64,000 nucleotides of DNA from Thermoplasmatota archaeon (GTDB taxonomy: Archaea; Thermoplasmatota; Thermoplasmata; UBA10834). Positions 16,194 to 23,704 of the stretch are shown here, piece by piece; the first letter of the stretch is position 1, and each line of letters opens with the position of its first letter. The notes under the pieces are model-generated. The model saw only the letters and a list, made by a program, of their open reading frames with translations, searched no databases and had not been told where the DNA came from. A program made the position numbers and the translations under genes. The stretch lies in the NCBI GenBank assembly GCA_018818785.1, contig JAHIRF010000009.1, forward strand, positions 1 to 64,000, in the 5' to 3' direction.

Positions 16194-16679
16194 ATGACCG
16201 AGACATCGCCACCACAGGAGGAACGCCCTTCCGACCGGGCCATCAACCGTTCTAGGAACCAACGACCGGTGGATCCGCGGCATTTCCTTCTGATGCAGAA
16301 CAGGGCGATAGGCATAGTCGCCTTCGCGCTCGGCATAGCCGCGCTGATCGTCGGTTTCTTCCTATCGATAATCGCAATGATACTGGACAGCGAGACTATG
16401 TCATTGGTCTTCGTACTGCTCGGGTTCCTTGCGTTCTCATGGGGCATGTACTATCGGTTCGTGGGCTTCAAGAAGAGGTATCGGAAGACCTATGGCTCGG
16501 ACCCACGCATGCTCACAACGCTCGACCGCCCAGATATAATATTGAGCCCTATGTTCATGCTTGCGGGTGATGACCTCATAAGGGATGATTTCGGCAAGTG
16601 GGCAGCATCGGCCGGGATAATCGTCACAGGAATATTCGTAGTGCTGGGCTACTGGCTCTTATCCAGCATACTCATGTGA
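16194..16679 (+). CDS. Three-helix membrane protein of unknown function
   Basis: 161 residues: a hydrophilic N-terminus (about 1-37), a pair of transmembrane helices (about 38-62 and 68-88), a basic loop (GFKKRYRKTYG), a soluble stretch and a final transmembrane helix (about 138-158) ending at the C-terminus. The family is not recognised. It starts 8 bases after the HdrD-like gene and is probably in the same operon, so it could be an accessory subunit of the HdrDE-like complex. Its last 31 bases overlap the end of the convergent MFS gene. Confidence 0.65.
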   Translation: MTETSPPQEERPSDRAINRSRNQRPVDPRHFLLMQNRAIGIVAFALGIAALIVGFFLSIIAMILDSETMSLVFVLLGFLAFSWGMYYRFVGFKKRYRKTYGSDPRMLTTLDRPDIILSPMFMLAGDDLIRDDFGKWAASAGIIVTGIFVVLGYWLLSSILM

Positions 16680-17806
16680 GCCGTCCCTTCTTGTTTCTTC
16701 TTCTCCTTCGCGACGAGCATGAGTATCAGGAACGGTATCGCGAGAAGGAAAGTCTCCTGCGGCGTGAACCCGAGATACAACATCAGCATCAGGAGCGCTA
16801 TTGCCCCTGCTCTTGCGATGTCGAGGATGTATTCTCTGGTGATGACCGAATCGTTCTTCTTCTCCTCCATGGTGTCCGTCAGTATCGCGAACAGGAAGAC
16901 TGGGAGGACGAAGCATGCGAACTCGAGTAATCCGTTGGCAAGGATGAACTCGTCCATGTTACTCGACAACGCTACCAATATTATGCACGGGATCGAACCG
17001 ATGACGCTGAGTTTCAGGAAGAAGGACCTGTTCTGGATCTTGTCAGAAACCTTCCCGAGGATGATCCCCATTACGCCCGCGCAGAGTCCGAACAGGGAGA
17101 ACAGCGCTCCCAGCGATACCTCGTCCTGGGAGAATATGTAGGCTACGAGCGTGACATCTATCCAGAATATGCCTTCGAACCCGCCCTCGCCGATGAGTGC
17201 TATGACATTCCTGCGCCCGACGGCCTCCAACCGTATCTTCATGACCTGGTTCTTGGGTATGTGGTTCCTGTACGCGACCACGAGCAGCGCGGTCAACGAT
17301 ATGATTGCGATCCCGACGAGGTACAGGATCCTGTAGCTCCAAATGCCGATCACGATGCCCCCGAGGAGCGGCGCAATGAATCCTGCCAGGGGCCAGACGA
17401 AGAAGAACGCTCCGTACTTCACGCCTCTGTCGTTCTTCTCGGTCATCTGCGCCATCAGCATGTTGATGGGCGTCCAGAAGAACGGATAGTATATCCCGAA
17501 TGCTATGCCCACGAGCAGGCCGATCATCCAGCCGTCGTGAACCATCAGGAAGAGCGAGTACTCGACTATGAGCCATGCGAGTCCGAATACTATGGCGTTC
17601 CTCGGGTCCATACTCGGCCTACGGGACATCCAGACGCTGATGACCGCCGATATCGCGAATCCCAGGCAGATGTAGATCGGCCCTGACCACAGGGGCATGT
17701 CGAGCTCGTTGTAGAGGTAGATCATGCTGAAGGAAGCGGCAAATGTGTTGCCGAATGCGAGCATGGTCTCGATCAACATGAGACCCGCGAACGCGCTCCC
17801 CTTCAT
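16649..17806 (-). CDS. MFS transporter
   Basis: About 385 residues and 12 predicted transmembrane helices, with the loop 2-3 MFS-like signature WMSRRPSMDPR and a long central loop around residue 200. The substrate cannot be told from sequence. The ATG at 17806 is preferred over an upstream GTG, because a TATA-like TATAATAC at 17831-17838 (on the plus strand as written) lies about 28 bases before it, which fits a leaderless mRNA. The gene is convergent with, and overlaps by 31 bases, the membrane protein gene at 16194. Confidence 0.85.
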   Translation of the reverse strand: MKGSAFAGLMLIETMLAFGNTFAASFSMIYLYNELDMPLWSGPIYICLGFAISAVISVWMSRRPSMDPRNAIVFGLAWLIVEYSLFLMVHDGWMIGLLVGIAFGIYYPFFWTPINMLMAQMTEKNDRGVKYGAFFFVWPLAGFIAPLLGGIVIGIWSYRILYLVGIAIISLTALLVVAYRNHIPKNQVMKIRLEAVGRRNVIALIGEGGFEGIFWIDVTLVAYIFSQDEVSLGALFSLFGLCAGVMGIILGKVSDKIQNRSFFLKLSVIGSIPCIILVALSSNMDEFILANGLLEFACFVLPVFLFAILTDTMEEKKNDSVITREYILDIARAGAIALLMLMLYLGFTPQETFLLAIPFLILMLVAKEKKKQEGTAHMSMLDKSQ

Positions 17807-17830
17807 GAGTTCAGGGAATGATGATGGTCG

Positions 17831-17838
17831 TATAATAC
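17831..17838 (-). promoter_or_regulatory. TATA-like box of the MFS transporter gene
   Basis: The minus strand reads GTATTATA, centred about 28 bases before the ATG at 17806. This is the classic archaeal spacing for transcription starting at the initiation codon, and it decides the start of that gene. It lies just beyond the stop of the upstream 57-residue gene. Confidence 0.55.
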
Positions 17839-17850
17839 TTCTCCAAGCAG

Positions 17851-18024
17851 TCAGCACTTGTCGTCGCGGGAGAACTTCAGGAAATCCTGTTTCTTATGGC
17901 CGGCTGGTCCTCCCCTCTCCATGCGCGCCTTCTCGATGCATTTCTCGTCATCGCACACGAAGGCTGCGAACAGGAATCTCGTGGCTGGTTCGCCGCATAT
18001 CTGACATGTCTCGTTCTTGATCAA
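17851..18024 (-). CDS. Small zinc-finger protein, 57 aa, TTG start
   Basis: A 57-residue protein that is easily missed. The minus strand from 18024 reads TTG ATC AAG, then ETCQICGEP with a first CxxC and VCDDEKC with a second C-x4-C, so it should bind one zinc. A basic and polar tail ends in DDKC. A strong AGGAGG lies about 7 bases before the TTG, overlapping the end of the upstream gene, whose TGA is only 12 bases before this start. The two are clearly co-transcribed. The family is not recognised, but the arrangement resembles a small zinc ribbon such as those in ribosome- or RNA-associated proteins. Confidence 0.7.
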   Translation of the reverse strand: MIKNETCQICGEPATRFLFAAFVCDDEKCIEKARMERGGPAGHKKQDFLKFSRDDKC

Positions 18025-18036
18025 CTACCTGCCTCC

Positions 18037-18735
18037 TCATTTCTCCGGTATCATGGCAACCGAATATCTAAGCTTCCTCTTGCCTGCCATTCCTTTCGCG
18101 GATAGGAGCCTCCTGCCCAGCTTGGACTCTGCGAGGACCACATAGAACTCCAGGTCTGCACCGCACTCCTTGCATATCCCCATCGATCCTTTCACCTTGG
18201 TCTCGCAGACCGGACAGATATCGATGGTCGACAGCCTCCTGGAATCCCTGGGTGTCCCCCACATGAGAGGGCTCGTGAACCTGTCCTTGGACGGCGCGTC
18301 CGACACCAGCCGCTTGATCAGCTCAGGCACGCTGATATCCTTCTCCTTCTCCGCGGGGAACTCGATCTCCAGCGCGGAACTGAACGAGTGGACGAACCGG
18401 GGAGCTATCCAGACGAAGTCCGTGTCTTCGTTCTCCCTCGCGAAGTTGCGCAGCCTCTGCCTGTTTATGTATGCTCTGCCAGAATCACCAAGCCCGTATA
18501 TCTCGCACAGGATCTTCAGGTCTTCCTCGTCGTTGAACAGGAGGACATCCCCTTCGGTTACGACCTCGATGTGGTACCTCTTGTACAATATGTAGAAGTG
18601 GACCATCAGAACGATGGCCGCGAACGCAGATATCTGATACGGGTCGTATCCTGTGCTGATGAGCATGGCTGCGACAGTGACTACTGCGAGGACGAGTATG
18701 AGGGAGAACGCTCCCCATGCCTGTTTCGCACCCAT
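18037..18735 (-). CDS. Two-helix membrane protein with a zinc ribbon
   Basis: 232 residues. Two N-terminal transmembrane helices (about 8-28 and 35-53) anchor a cytoplasmic part that ends with a zinc ribbon (CPVCETKVKGSMGICKECG, near 175-193). The stretch between them (about 60-165) looks like a mixed alpha/beta domain with no recognised motif. A role in membrane-linked regulation is possible but not shown. It is followed, with only 12 bases between, by a 57-residue zinc-finger gene, so the two probably work together. The gene starts at ATG 18735. Confidence 0.62.
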   Translation of the reverse strand: MGAKQAWGAFSLILVLAVVTVAAMLISTGYDPYQISAFAAIVLMVHFYILYKRYHIEVVTEGDVLLFNDEEDLKILCEIYGLGDSGRAYINRQRLRNFARENEDTDFVWIAPRFVHSFSSALEIEFPAEKEKDISVPELIKRLVSDAPSKDRFTSPLMWGTPRDSRRLSTIDICPVCETKVKGSMGICKECGADLEFYVVLAESKLGRRLLSAKGMAGKRKLRYSVAMIPEK

Positions 18736-18784
18736 TCTAACACTACATGGAGCAATCGGCGTCTAGAAAAACCTGTGGTCTGTG

Positions 18785-19609
18785 CTATACTTTCTCTACG
18801 GACATCGAGAAGTCGACGGATCTGACTGAGTGGGTCAACCAGCCAACCGATATGATGTCCGCGGCGTCCGCATAGAGCGCTATGTTATCTGGCTTGATGC
18901 CGCCCGAGGCCTCGATGATTATGTCCGGGCTCTTATCCTTCAACACCCTGTACAGGGCCCTCGCATCGGAAGGCGAGAAATTGTCGAGCATTATGATGTC
19001 CGCCCCGGCCTCCAGTGCGGTGAACGCGTCCTTCTCGTTCTCGACTTCGATCTCGATCTTCTTCGTGAAGCTCGATTTCCTGGCCCTCCTGAGGGCTTCC
19101 TTGACGCTGCCCGCCAGCATGATGTGATTGTCCTTGATAAGGATCGCATCGCTAAGCCCGAACCTGTGCGGGTCACCGCCTCCGAGGACCACAGCCTTCT
19201 TCTCGAATTCCCTGAACCCTGGTGTGGTCTTCCTCGTCGCGGCTATCCTGATGTTCGGGTTCTTGATCCGGCATTTCTCCAGCAACTCATTCGTGACTGT
19301 GGCTATGCCGCTCATCTTCATCAGGAAGTTGAGTGCGAGTCTCTCGCCCGCGAGTATGGACCTCGCGGGGCCCGATACGCTCAGCACGAAATCCCCTTTC
19401 TTGACCGAGGCCCCGTCGCTCCTGCGCATGACCGCCTTGGCGCCGAGCTCCTTGAACACCTCAGACGCCTCCGAAGCTCCCGCGAGGACGCACCGCTCCT
19501 TCGCGATTATCCTCCCCCTGGCTTTCTGATCCGGGGGTATGAGCAGCTCCGATGTGATGTCACCTGACCCGATGTCCTCTCGCAGGTACTCGTGGATCTT
19601 GGACCTCAT
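18785..19609 (-). CDS. nadC: Nicotinate-nucleotide pyrophosphorylase (quinolinate phosphoribosyltransferase)
   Basis: 274 residues, the normal length. It makes nicotinate mononucleotide from quinolinate and PRPP in de novo NAD synthesis. Diagnostic motifs are EDIGSGDITSE near the N-terminus, ERLALNFLMKMSGIAT, the active-site TRKTTPGFREFEKKAV, GGGDPHRFGLSD, LIKDNHI, MLDNFSP, EASGGI and ISVGWLTHS. The open frame extends further upstream, but the ATG at 19609 gives the family N-terminus, and an AT-rich box (minus strand ATTATTAGG near 19637) lies about 28 bases before it. No nadA or nadB is present nearby. Confidence 0.96.
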   Translation of the reverse strand: MRSKIHEYLREDIGSGDITSELLIPPDQKARGRIIAKERCVLAGASEASEVFKELGAKAVMRRSDGASVKKGDFVLSVSGPARSILAGERLALNFLMKMSGIATVTNELLEKCRIKNPNIRIAATRKTTPGFREFEKKAVVLGGGDPHRFGLSDAILIKDNHIMLAGSVKEALRRARKSSFTKKIEIEVENEKDAFTALEAGADIIMLDNFSPSDARALYRVLKDKSPDIIIEASGGIKPDNIALYADAADIISVGWLTHSVRSVDFSMSVEKV

Positions 19610-19658
19610 GCACTCTGTCGTAGAGATATGACCCCTAATAATCCTTTCATCTTCAGGC

Positions 19659-20894
19659 TCAGAGCTTGAACTTCTCGCCGTTCTTCGGTAGAAGCACCTC
19701 GAACCCTTCCTTGGTGAGGTCGTTGGCGAGCAGTTCTCTATGGTCACCGTGACACAGGACTATCTTTTGAGGGGAGCACTCTTTGGCGAATTTGAATAGG
19801 TCGTCGTGCCCTGCATGGGCCGAGAAATCGAACTTGACGACCTCGCACGCCACCTTCTCCGTGACCCCCTGGAACTCCATCGTGCCGGTATCGAGCAGTT
19901 GTCTGCCGTTGCTGCCCTCGACCTGATAGCCCGTCAGCAATATGGCGCTCTTCGGGTCGCTCCTGACTCCTTCGACGTACCCGAGCACAGGCCCTCCGTC
20001 CAGCATCCCGCTCGTGGTCACGATAACCTGTCCCTTGTGCGCTCGCGCGCGGGCCTTGTAGTTCCTGACCTCGTTGGTCCTCGAGATGGCCTGCCTCAGC
20101 TTCTTGATCGACTTCACATATTCGGGATTGTCTAGGTATATGCTGTTGACGGACTTGCCCATGCCGTCCAGCCAGTATTCGAGCTTGCTGTCCTTCAGGA
20201 GCAATAGCATCTCCTGGCTCCTGCCGACCGCGAACGAAGGCACTATCGCCTTCCCTCCCCTGTCGACGACCTCGTGGACTTTCTTGATGAACTCGTACTC
20301 CGTCTTGTTCCTGTTCGGGTGGTTCCTGCCAGAGTAGGTCGATTCCATGATGAGGTTATCGCATTTGACTGGCTTCGCGCCGCCCACGAGGCGAGTGTCG
20401 GTCGTGTGTATGTCACCTGTCACGAGCGTGGTCCTCTTCCCACTTATCTCGTACATGGTCGCCCCCGGGATGTGCCCGGCCGTGTGCGCGGTGACATGAG
20501 TGGAACCGACGACCGTGTCCTCTCCGAAAGTGATGTCGCTGAATCTCCTCGAGGCGATACCGATCTCGCCCTTCCCGTACATCTCTGGGTATCCTTCGGA
20601 AGCGGCGACCTTGATACTGTCCACCATAAGGAGCTCGCCGACCATCTTAGACGCCCTGGTGGCCGTGATGTCGATATCGTATCGCGCGGTCAGCCATGGT
20701 ATCATCCCGCAATGGTCCAAGTGCGAGTGCGTCAGAAATACGCGGTCGATCGGTGGCGCGGGCTTCGGGTATTTCGGCGGATCCGACGCCGTCATGCCGT
20801 AGTCGAAGAGCATGCGCGCTCCTTCCTTCTTCAGATATATCCCGAGCCTTCCGACCTCATCGCCGCCGCCCAGGAACTCGCACTCGATCGGCAT
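19659..20894 (-). CDS. MBL-fold beta-CASP ribonuclease (archaeal CPSF-like/RNase J-like)
   Basis: 411 residues. The metallo-beta-lactamase motif II, HSHLDHCG, is present, followed by motif III in TAHTAGHIPGA and by VTGDIHTTD. The beta-CASP insertion follows: motif A in NLIMESTY, motif B near TAGH/SGML, and motif C in KFDFSAHAGHDDL, with a terminal HGD. No N-terminal KH domains precede it, so it is the shorter CPSF-like exo/endonuclease type involved in RNA processing and decay. The ATG at 20894 is preferred over ATG 20915, because the TATA box at 20917-20927 lies 28 bases before it. Confidence 0.9.
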   Translation of the reverse strand: MPIECEFLGGGDEVGRLGIYLKKEGARMLFDYGMTASDPPKYPKPAPPIDRVFLTHSHLDHCGMIPWLTARYDIDITATRASKMVGELLMVDSIKVAASEGYPEMYGKGEIGIASRRFSDITFGEDTVVGSTHVTAHTAGHIPGATMYEISGKRTTLVTGDIHTTDTRLVGGAKPVKCDNLIMESTYSGRNHPNRNKTEYEFIKKVHEVVDRGGKAIVPSFAVGRSQEMLLLLKDSKLEYWLDGMGKSVNSIYLDNPEYVKSIKKLRQAISRTNEVRNYKARARAHKGQVIVTTSGMLDGGPVLGYVEGVRSDPKSAILLTGYQVEGSNGRQLLDTGTMEFQGVTEKVACEVVKFDFSAHAGHDDLFKFAKECSPQKIVLCHGDHRELLANDLTKEGFEVLLPKNGEKFKL

Positions 20895-20916
20895 AGTGGA
20901 GGCCAACGGTCTCATC

Positions 20917-20927
20917 TATAATATGTT
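20917..20927 (-). promoter_or_regulatory. TATA box of the beta-CASP ribonuclease gene
   Basis: The minus strand reads ACATATTATAG, centred about 28 bases before the ATG at 20894. The box overlaps the upstream ATG at 20915 closely, which rules that codon out as the usual start. Confidence 0.6.
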
Positions 20928-20952
20928 TGCGCCCTCGTCCAAACAGTCAAAT

Positions 20953-21375
20953 TCAAGGTTCGCCAAGAACCTTGACGACTATCTCTCTTGTCCTGGGCCT
21001 CACATCCAGCTCGATGAACACGATCTGCTGCCAGGTCCCGAGGACCAGCCTTCCGTCCTCCACAGGGACCGTCAACGACGGTCCCACGAAAGACGCCCTC
21101 ACATGCGAATGTCCGTTGCCGTCTCCCCACCGGTTGTGATGCTCGTATTCCTCGTCCTTTGGATACAACCTGTCCATTGCCTTGTGCATGTCTATGACCA
21201 ACCCCGGTTCGTATTCTATCGTCGTGACCGCGGCGGTGGAGCCTGCGACGAACACGCACACCAAGCCGTCCGATATCCTGGACTCCGTCACGATCCCCTG
21301 CACCCTCTCAGTGATGTCGATGATATCGTCGTGAGCCTTGGTCTGCAGTTTGATCCTGTTCGAAAACGCAGTCAT
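20953..21375 (-). CDS. YjbQ/UPF0047 family protein
   Basis: 140 residues, the usual length of the family. The signatures are a histidine-rich EHHNRWGDGNGHSHVRAS block and the C-terminal GTWQQIVFIELD, with the early TERVQGIV. The fold is a trimeric beta barrel with a metal-binding histidine cluster. Some members have weak secondary thiamine-phosphate synthase activity, but the physiological role is not settled. The gene lies upstream of the beta-CASP nuclease gene on the same strand, with a 58-base gap that holds the latter's promoter. Confidence 0.9.
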   Translation of the reverse strand: MTAFSNRIKLQTKAHDDIIDITERVQGIVTESRISDGLVCVFVAGSTAAVTTIEYEPGLVIDMHKAMDRLYPKDEEYEHHNRWGDGNGHSHVRASFVGPSLTVPVEDGRLVLGTWQQIVFIELDVRPRTREIVVKVLGEP

Positions 21376-21501
21376 GGTCTCTCCTCGTCAACAGTAAAGG
21401 CGCCTGTGCTGATAAATGGTGCATAGTTTGATGAATGTACTATGCCAAAGGTCAGGAAATCTGGTATGTACCGTGAGGTCGGATGCACATCTCAGGAAGA
21501 G

Positions 21502-21509
21502 ATATATAA
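21502..21509 (+). promoter_or_regulatory. TATA box before the 125-aa archaeal protein
   Basis: ATATATAA, centred 29 bases upstream of the ATG at 21535, predicts a leaderless transcript. It is one of the clearest TATA boxes in the window. Confidence 0.65.
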
Positions 21510-21534
21510 TGAATGATTGCAATAGTGTCGCTAC

Positions 21535-21912
21535 ATGGGTCCCGCGGACGTGTATGGCGGTAGACACATTAGGGTTCACGCGAACGATGCGCGCGTCTGG
21601 ATAGCTTCGTCGTTCCGGGTGTTTTTGATCAAGACCGGGATCGAGAAGGCAGGAAGCATAAACCGACTTGCCAGGGAAATGGGATACCGCTCGAGGATAC
21701 ACCCTGGCTGGAGTGTGAGGCAGATACTCGTGGGCGAGCAGCCGTTCCCGTACGAGCGCCTGCTCAGACTGTCGGATTACATCGGCTATCCTATCGAGGA
21801 TGTCCTGAAGTACAGGACAGAGCCTCAGAGGGTCACACACCAGAATACGAACGACGCGCTTATGAAGCACGGCCTATGGTGCTACCACGTCGCCAGGATG
21901 AGACTGAGGTAG
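21535..21912 (+). CDS. Archaeal hypothetical protein with helix-turn-helix-like repeat region
   Basis: 125 residues, basic. The centre (about 38-95: KAGSINRLAREMGYRSR, then GWSVRQILVGEQPFPYERLL, then SDYIGYPIEDVLKY) has the look of a helix-turn-helix DNA-binding segment followed by a second helical hairpin. It could be a small transcription regulator. There are no cysteine clusters or enzyme motifs. It has its own TATA box at 21502-21509 with leaderless spacing and is monocistronic. The role is unknown. Confidence 0.65.
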   Translation: MGPADVYGGRHIRVHANDARVWIASSFRVFLIKTGIEKAGSINRLAREMGYRSRIHPGWSVRQILVGEQPFPYERLLRLSDYIGYPIEDVLKYRTEPQRVTHQNTNDALMKHGLWCYHVARMRLR

Positions 21913-22016
21913 ATGTGCGGGGAATGAGCCTGCTCGAAACCGTTCGATCCCAGCGGCAGCAGCGTCCCGGCTTTCCTACATAAACAATATATAGGCACAA
22001 TGAAGTGTTCCTGAAT

Positions 22017-22487
22017 ATGGCCATCGAATTCGAATTGGCTCTGGTAATCCTCGTCGTAGGGATATTCATGCTATTGGCTGAGGCAATGTCGCCAGGGTCA
22101 TTCATAATCGTGCCGGCGACGGTACTCGTCGTTCTAGGTGGCGTGGGGTTGCTGTATCCCGATTGGCTGATCACCTGGTACGCACCGGTCCTGGCACTCG
22201 TGGTGTTGGTGCCGATGACACTGGTCACGATCAAGCTCTACCAGAACCTGGCCCCGCCTGGACCCCCTGAAACCACCGTCGCGACATCGCTGATCGGCAA
22301 GGTGGGGGTCGTCGAGAGGGAGGTGCTCCCGGATTCGTTGAAGGGCAAGGTGCGCGTGGCCAACGATACATGGAGCGCGACGTCATCGAAGGTCATCCCT
22401 ATGGGGAGGAAGGTCATCGTCCGGGACAGCATGGGCGTCCATGTGGTAGTGGAGGAGCTGCCCTCGGTCGTAGAGAAGGCTCCGTGA
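22017..22487 (+). CDS. NfeD-family membrane protein
   Basis: 156 residues. Three transmembrane helices occupy about 5-75 (ALVILVVGIFMLLAEA, FIIVPATVLVVLGGVGLLYP, and APVLALVVLVPMTLVTI). A C-terminal OB-fold domain (about 95-150) begins with LIGKVGVVEREVLP. This is the short NfeD type without the ClpP-like protease domain. NfeD and SPFH proteins occur together in many genomes and act in membrane organisation. The SPFH (slipin) gene follows after 42 bases. A TATA-like CAATATATAG near 21985-21994 fits a leaderless start at ATG 22017; a GTG at 22005 is disfavoured. Confidence 0.9.
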   Translation: MAIEFELALVILVVGIFMLLAEAMSPGSFIIVPATVLVVLGGVGLLYPDWLITWYAPVLALVVLVPMTLVTIKLYQNLAPPGPPETTVATSLIGKVGVVEREVLPDSLKGKVRVANDTWSATSSKVIPMGRKVIVRDSMGVHVVVEELPSVVEKAP

Positions 22488-22529
22488 GCCTTCTGAATGT
22501 GTAATATCGATATTGGAGGAGGATTTGGA

Positions 22530-23648
22530 ATGGCAGTAGGGACAATCATAGCATTCGTCATACTGATGGTCATCGTGGCCCTGGTCATATTGACGAACGG
22601 GATCAAGATCATCAGACCGTACGAGCAGGGTATCTACATGAGCCTGGGTAGGTACATGAAGATACTGGACCAGGGTTTCAATTGGGTCCGTCCGTTGATA
22701 AACGAGGTCATCAAGATAGACCTGAGGACCCAGGTGCTCGACGTCCCGAGGCAGGAGGTCATAACGAAGGACAACTCGCCTACGAACGTCGATGCGATCA
22801 TCTACATCAAGGTCATCGACCCGAAGAAGGCGTTCTTCGAGGTCACGAACTATCGCACAGCGACCATCTACCTCGCGCAGACAACCCTTAGATCCGTCAT
22901 CGGTGACATGGAGCTGGATGAGATTCTCTCCAACAGGGAGAGGATCAACACTCACCTCAGGGACGTTCTGGACGAGGCCACGGACAAGTGGGGCGTGAAG
23001 GTCGAGGCGGTTGAGATCAGAGAGGTCGACCCCGCGGGCAAGGTCAAGGACGCGATGGAGGAGCAGACATCCGCGGAGAGGTTGAGGAGGGCGGCTATCC
23101 TTAGGGCGGACGGCCAGAAGCGCGCCTCTATCCTCAACGCCGAGGGTGACAAGCAATCCCGCATATTGCAGGCTGAAGGTCTGAGGCAGTCGAGGATACT
23201 CGAGGCCGAGGGAGCCAGGCTAGCGATAATACTGGAGGCTCAGGGTGAGGCCCAGAAGCTGAGGGTGATATCCGTCGGTTCAGCCCCGCTCGACTCGAAA
23301 GCATTGACCGTGCTGTCCCTTGAGGCCCTTAAGCATCTGAGCAACGGGCAGGCGACCAAGATCATCTTCCCGTTCGAGATGACGAGACTGATGGATGGTG
23401 TTTCCGAGTACCTCGGCGTCGGCCGTCAGACCCCGCAGCGTGAAGTCTCGAACATCGCAGACATTGAGAGATCGGTCGGCAAGGCCGACGACGTCCTCGG
23501 TCCTATCCCGAAGCCAGAGGAACTCCGAAGGGACATGAAAGCCATCGAGGATGTTCTGATCCAGGAGAAGATCGAGGCCGAGAAGATCGCTGATATCGCC
23601 AAGAAGGACAAGATGGCAAGGGTCGGTCAGAAGGCCGACGACGAATAG
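22530..23648 (+). CDS. SPFH-domain protein, slipin/stomatin type
   Basis: 372 residues. One N-terminal membrane helix (about 6-27) is followed by the SPFH domain (about 28-190: GIYMSLGRYMKILDQGFNWVRP, then KIDLRTQVLDVP, then VDPKKAFFEVTNY). A long coiled-coil region with repeated ILxAEGxxQSRILEAEG units follows at about 195-260, then a C-terminal flexible tail. Such proteins form membrane microdomain rings with their NfeD partner, encoded just upstream. GGAGGAGG at 22515-22522, about 7 bases before the ATG at 22530, sets the start. Confidence 0.93.
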   Translation: MAVGTIIAFVILMVIVALVILTNGIKIIRPYEQGIYMSLGRYMKILDQGFNWVRPLINEVIKIDLRTQVLDVPRQEVITKDNSPTNVDAIIYIKVIDPKKAFFEVTNYRTATIYLAQTTLRSVIGDMELDEILSNRERINTHLRDVLDEATDKWGVKVEAVEIREVDPAGKVKDAMEEQTSAERLRRAAILRADGQKRASILNAEGDKQSRILQAEGLRQSRILEAEGARLAIILEAQGEAQKLRVISVGSAPLDSKALTVLSLEALKHLSNGQATKIIFPFEMTRLMDGVSEYLGVGRQTPQREVSNIADIERSVGKADDVLGPIPKPEELRRDMKAIEDVLIQEKIEAEKIADIAKKDKMARVGQKADDE

Positions 23649-23704
23649 ATCTTCCTGGTGAGGAGTCAAACCCTTTCCGCCAAACCTCTTGCTTTCTATC
23701 CATT

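Noticed and set aside
15401-16447. Minus-strand open frame of 348 codons across the HdrD-like gene
   Set aside because: It is antisense to intact CCG domains and cluster motifs. Its composition is odd and it has no recognisable domain.
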